A stretch of 64,000 nt of DNA from Proteiniclasticum sp043951855 (GTDB lineage Bacteria > Bacillota > Clostridia > Clostridiales > Clostridiaceae). Below, piece by piece: positions 52,310-61,787 of this stretch. The DNA lies in assembly GCF_043951855.1 (NCBI RefSeq), contig NZ_JBINJW010000009.1, forward strand, positions 30,672-94,671. The letters run 5' to 3'. A program made the translations under genes and the position numbers. Under the pieces are notes generated by a model. It ran no database searches and was not told the origin of the DNA. It worked only from the letters and a program-made list of their open reading frames with translations. Position 1 is the first letter of the stretch; each line of letters starts with the position of its first letter.

Positions 52310-53839
52310 ATGATTGATATTTATTACGAAATCAGAAACCTGGTGGATTATGCAGTCAGAAAAGGGCTGATTGAGGAAGAAGATCGTATATATGCTACCA
52401 ATGCAGTACTAGAAGTGCTGGGAGAAGACAGCTATATAAAATGTGAGAAAGAATCTGTGGATGAGCCAGTGGAAGATATTCTGGGGAGAATTCGAACCTG
52501 GGCTGTAGAAAACAATAAAGTCGAAAACGACGCCAATGAATTTCTCGATTTACTGGATACCAGAATCATGGGTGTTTTTATAGCAAGGCCATCCGTTTTC
52601 AGAAAAGAATTCAACAGGCACTACAAACAGTCACCAAAGAAGGCTACAGAGTTCTATTATGACTTCGCTAAGAATGCCAATTACATTCGTCAGCAGCGAG
52701 TCGCAAAGGATATCAGATGGACCTACGACACTCCGTATGGACCTCTGGATATGACCATCAACCTATCTAAGCCGGAGAAAGATCCAAGAGCAATTGCGCT
52801 TGCCAGCAGAGGAGTCGTAGAGGGTCAGGAGAAGTACCCAAAATGTCTGCTATGCAAGGAAAATGAAGGATATGCAGGGCGGATCGATCATCCTGCAAGA
52901 CAGAATCATCGTATCGTACCACTCGCACTTAACAATGAAGAGTGGTATATGCAGTATTCACCTTATGTGTATTATAATGAGCATTGCATCGTATTCAAGG
53001 GAAGTCACGATCCTATGAAAATCACGAGAGAAACCATACAGAGACTTCTGGATTTTGTTGCGTTATTTCCTCACTACATGATCGGATCCAATGCGGATCT
53101 GCCCATTGTTGGAGGATCCATACTGACACACGATCATTTTCAGGGAGGCAATTATGATTTCGCCATGGGCAAAGCGAAAGAATACGATGAGATCACTGTT
53201 CAGGGCTCAGGGATAGAAATGGTCAAACTTCACTGGCCTATGAGTGTCATAAGACTGAAATCAGACAGTATCGAAAAGCTTGTCGAAGCTTCAGGAAAGA
53301 TTATCAGGCAGTGGAAAGATTATTCAGATGAGAACGTGAAGGTCAGATCTCATACGGGAGAAGAGGAGCATAACACCATCACGCCCATTGTAAGATTCAG
53401 GGACGGACAATATGAAGTAGATCATATACTCAGAAACAATCGAAAAGATGAAGACCATCCTTCGGGTATTTTCCATTCTCATGAAAAATATCACCATATC
53501 AAACGTGAAAATATTGGGCTCATAGAATGTCTCGGGCTGGCAGTTCTTCCGTCCAGACTGCGTAATGAAATGAGTGATCTGAAAGAAAAGCTGATTGTCC
53601 ATGACCTCGAAGGCATCTATGCGGATGAGACTTTGAATAAGCATGGTGATTTCGCAAAAAGGATTCTTGAAGAAAATCAATCCATAGACAGTACGAATGC
53701 ACTCGATATTCTATATCAGGAGATTGGTAAAGTGTTCATGAATGTTCTGGAAAACTGTGGTGTATTCAAGAAAGATGAAGATGGAGAAAAAGCGTTCCAG
53801 AAATGCTTTGAGGTGATGTATGAATGTATCAAGGCGTAG
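52310..53839 (+). CDS. galT: UDP-glucose--hexose-1-phosphate uridylyltransferase (class II GalT)
   Basis: A 509-residue Leloir-pathway enzyme exchanging UMP between UDP-glucose and galactose-1-phosphate. It belongs to the larger Firmicutes class II (RGVVEGQEKYPKCLLCKENE, HPARQNHRIVPL, the active-site region LTHDHFQGGNYDFAMGK, and HSHEKYHHIKRENIGLIE). ATG 52310 is preceded by GAGGTG; an ATG at 52283 lacks a site. It overlaps galM by 20 bases. No galK is in the window. Confidence 0.92.
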   Translation: MIDIYYEIRNLVDYAVRKGLIEEEDRIYATNAVLEVLGEDSYIKCEKESVDEPVEDILGRIRTWAVENNKVENDANEFLDLLDTRIMGVFIARPSVFRKEFNRHYKQSPKKATEFYYDFAKNANYIRQQRVAKDIRWTYDTPYGPLDMTINLSKPEKDPRAIALASRGVVEGQEKYPKCLLCKENEGYAGRIDHPARQNHRIVPLALNNEEWYMQYSPYVYYNEHCIVFKGSHDPMKITRETIQRLLDFVALFPHYMIGSNADLPIVGGSILTHDHFQGGNYDFAMGKAKEYDEITVQGSGIEMVKLHWPMSVIRLKSDSIEKLVEASGKIIRQWKDYSDENVKVRSHTGEEEHNTITPIVRFRDGQYEVDHILRNNRKDEDHPSGIFHSHEKYHHIKRENIGLIECLGLAVLPSRLRNEMSDLKEKLIVHDLEGIYADETLNKHGDFAKRILEENQSIDSTNALDILYQEIGKVFMNVLENCGVFKKDEDGEKAFQKCFEVMYECIKA

Positions 53840-54860
53840 AATAAAACTCGGTGACTATGAAGTGTATGAGATCACCCTGGAAAACACAAACGGAGTCAGG
53901 GTGAGTTTTCTGACTTATGGTGGAATCATTACTCGAGTGGAAGTTCCCGACAACAAAGGGAAATTTGACAACATTGTACTCGCATACAATGATTACGAAG
54001 ACTATCTCAGAAATCCTGGACATCTTGGCGCAATCATCGGGAGAACAGCGGGGAGAATCAAGGACGGGCAGTTCACAATAAATGGAAAGAATTACAGACT
54101 TGCCAAGAATTATGGCGAGAATTCCGGGCATGGCGGAGAAACCGGATTTGACAAGCATCTATACAGCCATGATGTTATGAAATCAGAGACCGGACTAGAG
54201 GCTCTGCTCTCGAGAGTATCACCGCATATGGAAGAAGGTTATCCTGGTGAACTGCATGTCAGGGTAAAATACACGCTCTCTGAAGATAATGTCTTTTCCA
54301 TTGAATATCACGGAAACTCTTCAGAGGATACACTCTTTAATATGACCAATCACAGTTATTTCAATCTTTCAGGCTCTTTCCAGGAAAGTATCAAGTACCA
54401 TGAGCTTTTCATAGATGCGGATCATTATGCGGAGATAGATGACAGTAAAGCACCTACAGGTCAACTGATCAGTGTACAGGGTACGCCATTTGATTTCCGG
54501 TTTATGAGAGAGATCGGAGAAGAAATGAATGCCGAGGATAATCAGCTGAAAATAGCAAAGGGATATGACCATGCTTTTCTGTTCAAGGAAAATGGCGGAA
54601 CGAAAGTAAGACTTGCTCACAGATATACTGGCCGAGTGATGGAGATTGAAACAGACAATCAGGCGGTTGTGGTGTATACCCAGAATTTCTCCCAAGGACA
54701 GGTCATTCATAATGGTGAAGTTCTGGAGCCGTATCGCTCCATTGCGCTGGAAGTGCAGAAACTGCCGATTGGCGCGAATGAAGTTTTCAAGGAGTTTTCC
54801 ATGCTTGAAGCGGAGAAGAGCCATGTGACAACTACAAAGTTCAGATTTTTCGTGGAATGA
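53820..54860 (+). CDS. galM: Galactose mutarotase (aldose 1-epimerase)
   Basis: A 346-residue enzyme interconverting alpha and beta anomers of galactose and related sugars. Motifs: YGGIITRVEVPDNKGKFDN, GAIIGRTAGRIKDGQF, GHGGETGFDKHLY, TNHSYFNLSG, and GYDHAFLF, with catalytic histidines in GHGG and NHSYF and the glutamate in the C-terminal part. AGGTG lies just before ATG 53820, inside galT, so translation is coupled. Confidence 0.92.
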   Translation: MNVSRRRIKLGDYEVYEITLENTNGVRVSFLTYGGIITRVEVPDNKGKFDNIVLAYNDYEDYLRNPGHLGAIIGRTAGRIKDGQFTINGKNYRLAKNYGENSGHGGETGFDKHLYSHDVMKSETGLEALLSRVSPHMEEGYPGELHVRVKYTLSEDNVFSIEYHGNSSEDTLFNMTNHSYFNLSGSFQESIKYHELFIDADHYAEIDDSKAPTGQLISVQGTPFDFRFMREIGEEMNAEDNQLKIAKGYDHAFLFKENGGTKVRLAHRYTGRVMEIETDNQAVVVYTQNFSQGQVIHNGEVLEPYRSIALEVQKLPIGANEVFKEFSMLEAEKSHVTTTKFRFFVE

Positions 54861-55237
54861 TCTGAAATCTGTATTCCGCAGTGATATTTAACATTTTTCA
54901 CAAGACAGGAGCAGAGAATAGTTCTATAATTAGGTATAAAAGAGGTTTATATATAATAGGAAGGATTTCGTGCAAAGAAGAACGATTTGTTAAATTAGCT
55001 GCAATAATTGACGAATAGGTTAACATTGTGAAAAATACTGTGTAATTTCTTGTTTTTTACAATGTATAAGACGAGAAAAATCATTTGTGATTTTTTGTTC
55101 AAATTGACTTTGTGCTTTAAATATGCGACATTATATAGGTTAGTGTGTTGGAACAAAATGTATGGTTGTGTTTCCAATGCATCTCTTTACGTTAAAAAAT
55201 AGACTAAATCATAGAACAAGTGGAGAGGAGGAGCATT
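54861..55237. other. Intergenic stretch with V-ATPase promoter region
   Basis: About 375 AT-rich bases with no gene. TTGACT at 55104-55109 could be a -35 box, with CATTAT at 55129 as -10 but an overlong 19-base spacer. A perfect TATAAT appears near 54957. A TTGGAA/TTCCAA inverted pair lies around 55147-55178. No clear terminator after galM was seen. Confidence 0.4.
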
Positions 55238-55549
55238 ATGAAGAAACTGATCAAGGAAATTGTTGAAGCTGACGAGAAAGCAAGGGAAAGTCTGCAGGAA
55301 ATCAAGGAAGAACGTGCACAGGCAGCAGCGAAAGTGATGGAATTGAGACCGGAAATCGAAGCTCGTTTCAAGAAAGAGGCTGAAGACAGAATTCACCAGC
55401 ATAGAATCAAGCTGGATAATGAATACGAAAAGAAATCGCTTCAGTATTCTGTTCAGTACGAGAGATCATTGGAGCAGCTTATTGATCGCTTCAACAAAAA
55501 CAAGAATACATGGGTGGAGTCGATTTATGACAGATGTCTTGATTCTTAA
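55238..55549 (+). CDS. ntpF: V-type ATPase peripheral-stalk subunit G/H (NtpF-like)
   Basis: A 103-residue, almost entirely helical and highly charged protein (EIVEADEKARESLQEIKEER and EYEKKSLQYSVQYERSLEQL), as expected of the coiled-coil stator subunit that pairs with subunit E. GGAGG before ATG 55238 is strong; a longer start at 55220 overlaps it. It is the first gene of the V-ATPase operon. The primary sequence of this subunit is poorly conserved, so the name rests mainly on context. Confidence 0.7.
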   Translation: MKKLIKEIVEADEKARESLQEIKEERAQAAAKVMELRPEIEARFKKEAEDRIHQHRIKLDNEYEKKSLQYSVQYERSLEQLIDRFNKNKNTWVESIYDRCLDS

Positions 55550-55575
55550 CCGTTGAAGAGAAGGGAGTTAAACTG

Positions 55576-56631
55576 ATGAGCAATATTAACAGTCCTGCTC
55601 TAGCAGCCAAGGCGAAAGCCATGTATGGGCAAAGACTGAAAAAAGAAGATTATGAAGAACTTCTCCGAAAAGGCTCTGTTGGTGAAATCGCAGGCTATCT
55701 GAAGAATGAGACGGAATACGGTTCAACCATGCGAGACATCTATGAGAACAGAATCCATCGTGGTCAGCTGGAAGGACTTATTCGTCAGAACATGTATGAA
55801 AAGATCGAAAAACTTCTGAGATTTTCCATGCTGGCGAAAAACAGGTTCTATCGCATGAACATAGTAAAGAGAGAGATCGAAATCATTCTCCTGGCGCTTC
55901 GTTCAATTATGCCGGATAAGATGGAAGACGACGAGACCTACGACGTCATGGTCCGAGATATTCCGATATCACTTTCTGATTACTTTTCTTTTGATGTAAA
56001 TGAAATATCTGAAATCATGACTTATGAAGATATTATGGACATATTGAGTAAGACACCTTATCAGAAAATCATCAGACCGTACCAGGTGGAGAAAGGTGAA
56101 AAGCTTGATTTCACCTCCATTGAAAGAGACCTTTACAGTTATTACTATAAATATGTCTTTCAGGTCATTGATGAGAATTTCTCGGGAAAGAAAAGGAAAG
56201 AACTTACCGAAATATACAGAACCCAGATTGAGCTTCTGAACATCATCAAGATCTATCGTTTCAAGAAATTCTTCAAAGTGACCAATGATCAGATCAGAAA
56301 ATCCATGGTGACGCTGAAATCCAGAATGAGTGATGCGTTCATCAATGAACTGATTGAAGAACCTACAGCCGAGAGAGTCCTCCAAAGACTGGAGGAGTCG
56401 AAGTATAACCTGTATGTGGACGATCTGGAATACACATATATTGAGTACTATGCGAATGAAATAAGATACAATCTCGCGAAACGGTATATGCATTTTTCCA
56501 TTGAGTCTCCTATCGTTTTCACAGTATATTCGATTCTTCTGGAGATTGAAATAACCAATATCATAAACATCGTTGAAGCAATTCGATATGACACTCCTCG
56601 AAGTGAAATCGAAAAACTGCTTATTTATTAA
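55576..56631 (+). CDS. ntpC: V-type ATPase subunit C (AC39 family)
   Basis: A 351-residue all-helical protein of the V0D/AC39 type, which caps the membrane ring and contacts the rotor. KAKAMYGQRLKKEDYEELLR at the N-terminus and the three-helix repeats later (NIIKIYRFKKFFK, IEITNIINIVEAIRY) are typical. AAGGGAGTT precedes the ATG. It starts 26 bases after ntpF. Confidence 0.88.
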   Translation: MSNINSPALAAKAKAMYGQRLKKEDYEELLRKGSVGEIAGYLKNETEYGSTMRDIYENRIHRGQLEGLIRQNMYEKIEKLLRFSMLAKNRFYRMNIVKREIEIILLALRSIMPDKMEDDETYDVMVRDIPISLSDYFSFDVNEISEIMTYEDIMDILSKTPYQKIIRPYQVEKGEKLDFTSIERDLYSYYYKYVFQVIDENFSGKKRKELTEIYRTQIELLNIIKIYRFKKFFKVTNDQIRKSMVTLKSRMSDAFINELIEEPTAERVLQRLEESKYNLYVDDLEYTYIEYYANEIRYNLAKRYMHFSIESPIVFTVYSILLEIEITNIINIVEAIRYDTPRSEIEKLLIY

Positions 56632-56647
56632 GAAAGGGGGGACCTGA

Positions 56648-58573
56648 ATGGCCATCGCAAAAATGAAACTGATCAATATAGTAGCGGATAATGAGTATCT
56701 GGATGAAGTGCTGGCAAGATTCATAGAGCTGGATGATTTTCATCCAGAACCGGCAAGTAAACTTGCGGGCACTTTACATGGACTGACCACACTTTATTAT
56801 GAGAATCCTTATCTGAAGATGCTGAATCGAATTAGAGAAATTGAAGCTGATATGGGACTGAAGATCGATAAAAGGGAAGTTGATGTTCAGCAATGTGATT
56901 TAGATCGAATCAGCAGATTCATTGAAAGAACACATGATAAATTCGATCAGATTGATTCAAATATGAAAGAAATCAAACTCCTGATTCAGGAGGATGAAGA
57001 TGCACTGAAACAGGTGAAGAATATCGAAACACTCGATATTTCGCTGGATGACCTGTTTTCCTGCCGTTATCTGAACAGCCGTGTGGGACGTCTTCCACTG
57101 GACAGTGAGGAGAAACTGAGATTCTACACCAACAGACCATTTATATGGAATTCCTTCAGCAGAGACAGTAACTACAGCTGGGGAATCTATATCACAAGTC
57201 AGGAATACGAAAGAGAAGTGGATAATGTGTTCTCGTCTCTCTATTTCGAGAGAATCCATATTCCGGATTTCGTGCACGGTACACCAGAGGAGGCGGAAGA
57301 AAACCTCGAGCAGGAGATTGCAAGCCTGAAGAAGGACCTGAAAAAGCTGGAAGAAAGCAAAAAAGAACTGCTTGAAAGAACAAGGGATCGTTATTCGATT
57401 TTCACATCTGTTCTGGAGCATGTGAGTAAGATTTTTGAAGCGCGAAAATTTGTCATCGGACTAGGTGGAAGATTCTCCATAACAGGTTTCATGGCAAAGG
57501 ATGATATTCCAGGATTAGAGAAGAAATTCGAAGATCTGAAAGATGTGGAAATCGAAGTCAGGCCGGCAACCAATGACAAGAGACTTACACCACCTACAAA
57601 ACTGAAGAACGGCTGGTTCTCGGAACCATTTGGCATGTTCGTAGAGATGTATGGTGTTGCAAACTACAAGGATATTGATCCAACGCCATTTGTTGCACTG
57701 ACCTATACACTGCTGTTCGGAATCATGTTCGGTGATGTGGGCCAAGGTCTTGTACTTGCGCTGCTGGGCTGGCTCATGTATAAATTCAAGGGCATGAAGC
57801 TTGGTGCAGTAGGTATTAGAATCGGTATTTCATCTGCAATTTTCGGTCTGCTTTATGGCTCTGTATTTGGAAACGAGCATCTTCTGGATCCGTTCTTCAT
57901 TAATGTGCTGGGACTTCCAGGAAAGCCGATCCATACCATGGATCCAGGCTTCACGATGACACTGCTTTTATCTGCCATCGCAATCGGAGCAGTACTTATC
58001 ATAACAACTATTGGCATCAACATTTATATCAATTACAAGAGAAACCATATAGTTGAAATGCTTCTATCTCATAACGGTGTTGCAGGGATTGTCCTGTACA
58101 CATTTGCCATAGGTGGAGCAGGACTTATGTTAAGCGGTATTGCGAATCTGTTCAATCCAGTCACACTTACTTTATTTGTAGGTTTGCCTCTTCTGCTCAT
58201 GTTCCTGAAGGAACCTCTGGAGAGAAGAGTGCATAGCGAAAAAATGTTCCCTAATGGATTCGGAGGATTTTTCACAGAAGCGTTCTTTGAACTCTTTGAA
58301 ATTATTCTCTCCTACATCACAAATACCATGTCCTACATGAGAGTAGCTGGATTCGTCCTTTCTCATGCAGGTATGATGCTTGTGGTATCCAGTCTGATGG
58401 AAATGACAGGAAATGCGGGACCAGTGGTGTTCGTATTCGGTAATCTGTTTGTTATGGCACTTGAAGGACTGATTGTGGGAATTCAGGTACTGAGACTAGA
58501 ATTCTATGAAATGTTCTCCAGATATTATACTGGAGATGGTATCCCGTTCAAATCATTAAAAGAAACTTTATAG
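56648..58573 (+). CDS. ntpI: V-type ATPase subunit I (membrane a-subunit)
   Basis: A 641-residue subunit. The first half (1-320) is cytoplasmic with long coiled coils (LEQEIASLKKDLKKLEESKK), and the second half has about seven helices forming the ion half-channel (LLFGIMFGDVGQGLVLALLG, ELFEIILSYITNTMSYMRVA, GFVLSHAGMMLV, and LEGLIVGIQVLRLEFYEMFS). The motif with YMRVA and the later LRLEFYEM contains the stator arginine and glutamates. GGGGGG precedes the ATG. Confidence 0.93.
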   Translation: MAIAKMKLINIVADNEYLDEVLARFIELDDFHPEPASKLAGTLHGLTTLYYENPYLKMLNRIREIEADMGLKIDKREVDVQQCDLDRISRFIERTHDKFDQIDSNMKEIKLLIQEDEDALKQVKNIETLDISLDDLFSCRYLNSRVGRLPLDSEEKLRFYTNRPFIWNSFSRDSNYSWGIYITSQEYEREVDNVFSSLYFERIHIPDFVHGTPEEAEENLEQEIASLKKDLKKLEESKKELLERTRDRYSIFTSVLEHVSKIFEARKFVIGLGGRFSITGFMAKDDIPGLEKKFEDLKDVEIEVRPATNDKRLTPPTKLKNGWFSEPFGMFVEMYGVANYKDIDPTPFVALTYTLLFGIMFGDVGQGLVLALLGWLMYKFKGMKLGAVGIRIGISSAIFGLLYGSVFGNEHLLDPFFINVLGLPGKPIHTMDPGFTMTLLLSAIAIGAVLIITTIGINIYINYKRNHIVEMLLSHNGVAGIVLYTFAIGGAGLMLSGIANLFNPVTLTLFVGLPLLLMFLKEPLERRVHSEKMFPNGFGGFFTEAFFELFEIILSYITNTMSYMRVAGFVLSHAGMMLVVSSLMEMTGNAGPVVFVFGNLFVMALEGLIVGIQVLRLEFYEMFSRYYTGDGIPFKSLKETL

Positions 58574-58587
58574 TGGAGGATTAAATT

Positions 58588-59037
58588 ATGTTAAATATTT
58601 TTGAATTACTTATCCCAATGGTGCTCATCGTACTGATATCATTACCGCTCGTCAAGGTGTTCAGAGGCAAGATCAGTGGGCAGTCTGCCAAAACCAGACT
58701 TATAAGCCACATTGTCATGTTCTTTGTTGTGATCATAGGTTCTGTGATCTTCTCCGCTGGAGATCTTTCTGTACTTGCTGCAGAAGAAACAGCTACAGCT
58801 GCTAACGGAATCATGGGTACCAATGCGCAGGGACTTGGATTCATCAGTGCGGCTCTGGCTACAGGAATGTCAGCACTAGGTGCTGGTATTGCCGTTGCGG
58901 CTGCAGCCCCTGCTGCTATCGGAGCATTCTCGGAAAATGAAAAGAACTTCGGTAAGTCACTGATCTTCGTTGCTCTTGGTGAAGGTGTTGCGATCTACGG
59001 ACTTCTGATTTCCATCCTGATCATCAATAAGCTATAA
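58588..59037 (+). CDS. ntpK: V-type ATPase proteolipid subunit K
   Basis: A 149-residue ring-forming proteolipid with four helices. The ion-binding glutamate is E132 in VALGEGVAIYGLLISILI. The first two helices (residues 5-23 and 40-63) are not glycine-rich like c-subunit helices and carry no acidic membrane residue, so each protein offers one ion site. Whether H+ or Na+ is used is not clear from sequence. GGAGG lies before ATG 58588. Confidence 0.9.
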   Translation: MLNIFELLIPMVLIVLISLPLVKVFRGKISGQSAKTRLISHIVMFFVVIIGSVIFSAGDLSVLAAEETATAANGIMGTNAQGLGFISAALATGMSALGAGIAVAAAAPAAIGAFSENEKNFGKSLIFVALGEGVAIYGLLISILIINKL

Positions 59038-59059
59038 GACAACAGATAAGGAGGTTTCC

Positions 59060-59368
59060 ATGAAGTTTTTTCTAATAAGCGATAACATCGATACCCAAAT
59101 GGGAATGCGTTTGGCAGGGATCGAAGGAGTTGTTGTCCATGAGCGACGTGAAGTTCTAAGAGAACTTGAAAGAGCGATGCATGATGAAGAGATTGCCATT
59201 GTGCTTATTACAACAAAACTCATTGAAACCTGTCCAGAAGTTATTTCCGAATTGAAGCTAAGACAGCTCAAACCGCTGATTGTTGAAGTTCCAGATCGTC
59301 ATGGGAAACACAAAATCGGTGAAACCATTGACAGATATGTGAGTGAAGCCATCGGCGTGAAATTATGA
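59060..59368 (+). CDS. ntpG: V-type ATPase subunit F
   Basis: A 102-residue subunit of the central stalk. MKFFLISDNIDTQMGMRLAG and IAIVLITTKLIETCPEVIS with PLIVEVPDRHG are the typical subunit F motifs. AAGGAGG precedes the ATG. It lies between K and E, with 11 bases before subunit E. Confidence 0.92.
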   Translation: MKFFLISDNIDTQMGMRLAGIEGVVVHERREVLRELERAMHDEEIAIVLITTKLIETCPEVISELKLRQLKPLIVEVPDRHGKHKIGETIDRYVSEAIGVKL

Positions 59369-59378
59369 GGTGATAAGG

Positions 59379-59978
59379 ATGCAGTATAATACCATTGAAG
59401 AACTGGAAGAGTATTTTAAAGGCGAAATTGAGAGAGTCTCTCAAAGCGAAATAAAGAAAATCCAGAAGGAAATTGAAAACATCAAGAACAAGAATATCAA
59501 AGAACTGGAAGCGACTGCCAGAAACAATGCGGAAATCATTGTGAGTCAGGAAGTCAAATCCATGGATAGCGAACATGCGATCTCACTAAGCAGGATGGCA
59601 GATGACAGTCAGAGAAAGCTGATGAAGAAAAGGCAGGACTTGATTAATGATCTTTTTGTGGAAATCAGAGAGAAACTTATAGGATATACAAGTACCGATG
59701 ACTATAAGGAAAAGATGAAAGAGAAAATCAGTCTGTTAAGCAGCCGATATCATTCTGACGGAGTATTGAGACTGGCAGAGAAAGATATGATTCTGGCTGA
59801 TGAGCTTGGTAAGAGCTTTATTGGACAAGTAATTGTGAAGAAAGATGAAAGCATCGAAATTGGCGAGTTTATACTCGAATTTCATCAAGATAGAATCGTC
59901 ATCAATGAAACCTATGATGCAAGGCTGAAAGAAGAAAGAGAAATGTTTTATGCCAATTCTGAACTGATAATTGGTTAA
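59379..59978 (+). CDS. ntpE: V-type ATPase subunit E
   Basis: A 199-residue peripheral-stalk subunit. The N-terminal 100 residues are coiled coil (SEIKKIQKEIENIKNKNIKE), and the C-terminal globular domain includes EFHQDRIVINETYDARLKEE. It pairs with the small first subunit to anchor the AB head. ATG 59379 follows GAGGTG; the in-frame start at 59370 lies in that site. Confidence 0.85.
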   Translation: MQYNTIEELEEYFKGEIERVSQSEIKKIQKEIENIKNKNIKELEATARNNAEIIVSQEVKSMDSEHAISLSRMADDSQRKLMKKRQDLINDLFVEIREKLIGYTSTDDYKEKMKEKISLLSSRYHSDGVLRLAEKDMILADELGKSFIGQVIVKKDESIEIGEFILEFHQDRIVINETYDARLKEEREMFYANSELIIG

Positions 59979-60016
59979 GTTCACAGGGCATTGTATAAAT
60001 GCGAAGAGGTGATAAT

Positions 60017-61768
60017 TTGAGTGAAAATAAGATATATTCCATCAACGGTCCCGTTATTACGGTAAAAGATACCAAGGATTTCGAAATGCTTGAAATGGTC
60101 TATGTAGGACATAATCAGCTGCTGGGAGAGGTCATCTCCATCAGCAAGGAGTTTACTACAATTCAGGTTTACGAGAGCACCACCAGTCTGAAGCCGGATG
60201 AACCTGTATTTACAACAGGTACACCTATATCAGTCACACTGGGACCTGGTATCATGAAGAATATCTTTGATGGAATTGAAAGACCATTGAAAGACATTGC
60301 AATGAAGTCAGGCGCATTCATTGAACCTGGAAGCAATGTGGAAGCACTAGACAATAAGAAGAAGTGGGATGTAACACTTAAGGTGAAAATCGGTGATCAT
60401 CTGCTGCCTGGACAGATCTATGGTGTGGTTCCCGAGACGAGACTCATTGAACACAGACTGATGGTACCACCAGCACTGTCGGGAACCGTTATAGAGGTTG
60501 CTGAAGATGGGCAGTACACCATCAATGATTGCGTTGTGAAAATCAAAGATGAGAACGACGCAGTACACGAGCTTACACTGGTCCAGAAATGGCCGATCAA
60601 AACGCCAAGACCCATAAAAAAGAGACTGCCTATTTCCATTCCTCTGATTACAGGTCAAAGAGTCATTGATACTCTCTTTCCTATAGCAAAAGGTGGAACG
60701 GCAGCGATACCAGGTGGTTTCGGAACAGGAAAAACCATGACACAGCATCAGCTGGCAAAATGGTGTGATGCCGACATTATCGTCTATGTAGGATGCGGTG
60801 AGCGAGGCAACGAGATGACACAGGTTCTTGAAGAGTTCTCAGAGCTCATAGATCCAAAGTCAAACAGACCTCTTCTTGAAAGAACGGTTCTGATTGCCAA
60901 TACATCGAACATGCCGGTTGCTGCAAGAGAAGCCAGTATTTATACAGGCGTAACCCTTGCAGAATACTATAGAGACATGGGGTACCATGTTGCTATGATG
61001 GCAGATTCCACTTCAAGATGGGCGGAAGCATTACGAGAAATAAGTGGTAGACTTGAAGAAATGCCAGCGGAAGAAGGATTCCCGGCATATCTTCCCAGCC
61101 GAATTGCGCAGTTCTATGAAAGGGCAGGATATGTTGAAAATCTGAACTTCTCTGAGGGCTCAGTATCCATCATTGGTGCAGTTTCTCCGCAGGGAGCAGA
61201 TTTCTCGGAGCCTGTTACACAGAACACCAAAAGATTTGTACGTTGTTTCTGGGCATTGGACAAGCAGCTGGCATACATCAGACATTATTCCGCAATCAAC
61301 TGGAATCAGTCTTATTCGGAATACATAGTGGATTTATCCAGATGGTTCAATAAGAATATAAGTCCAAGATTCTTAGTGAATAGAAAAGAAATAACAACAT
61401 TGCTTGCTGAGGAGAATAAGCTGATGGAAATCGTCAAGCTTATAGGTAGCGATGTTCTTCCTGATGATCAGAAGCTTGTAATTGAAATTGCAAAAGTGAT
61501 CAGAGTAGGATTCCTGCAGCAGAACGCATTCCATAAAGATGACACTTATGTGCCGCTGGAAAAACAGATGAAGATGATGGATGTGATTCTGTATCTGAAC
61601 AAGAAAGCCAGAGAGTTTCTGGTTTCAGGTAAATCATTGAATATGCTGCTAGGTACCGGGATATTTGAGAAAGTCACCAGAATGAAATATGATGTGCCCA
61701 ATGATGATATTGGAAAGCTTGATGATTATTTCCGTCTGATTGAAAATGCAATAGCCAAGGTATATTAA
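60017..61768 (+). CDS. ntpA: V-type ATPase catalytic subunit A
   Basis: A 583-residue catalytic subunit. The P-loop GGFGTGKTMTQHQLAKW is at about residues 233-249, the family's non-homologous insert lies at 120-200, and SRWAEALREISGRLEEMPAE and the EERGNEM-like CGERGNEM motif are intact. The start is TTG 60017, because GAGGTG at 60006-60011 is then five bases upstream; an ATG at 59999 is possible but lacks a site. Confidence 0.95.
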   Translation: MSENKIYSINGPVITVKDTKDFEMLEMVYVGHNQLLGEVISISKEFTTIQVYESTTSLKPDEPVFTTGTPISVTLGPGIMKNIFDGIERPLKDIAMKSGAFIEPGSNVEALDNKKKWDVTLKVKIGDHLLPGQIYGVVPETRLIEHRLMVPPALSGTVIEVAEDGQYTINDCVVKIKDENDAVHELTLVQKWPIKTPRPIKKRLPISIPLITGQRVIDTLFPIAKGGTAAIPGGFGTGKTMTQHQLAKWCDADIIVYVGCGERGNEMTQVLEEFSELIDPKSNRPLLERTVLIANTSNMPVAAREASIYTGVTLAEYYRDMGYHVAMMADSTSRWAEALREISGRLEEMPAEEGFPAYLPSRIAQFYERAGYVENLNFSEGSVSIIGAVSPQGADFSEPVTQNTKRFVRCFWALDKQLAYIRHYSAINWNQSYSEYIVDLSRWFNKNISPRFLVNRKEITTLLAEENKLMEIVKLIGSDVLPDDQKLVIEIAKVIRVGFLQQNAFHKDDTYVPLEKQMKMMDVILYLNKKAREFLVSGKSLNMLLGTGIFEKVTRMKYDVPNDDIGKLDDYFRLIENAIAKVY

Positions 61769-61787
61769 ACTGAAAGGAGGAAATCAA

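Noticed and set aside
55969..56724. 251-codon minus-strand frame
   Set aside because: Long, but it is antisense to ntpC and the start of ntpI, whose coding sense is clear.
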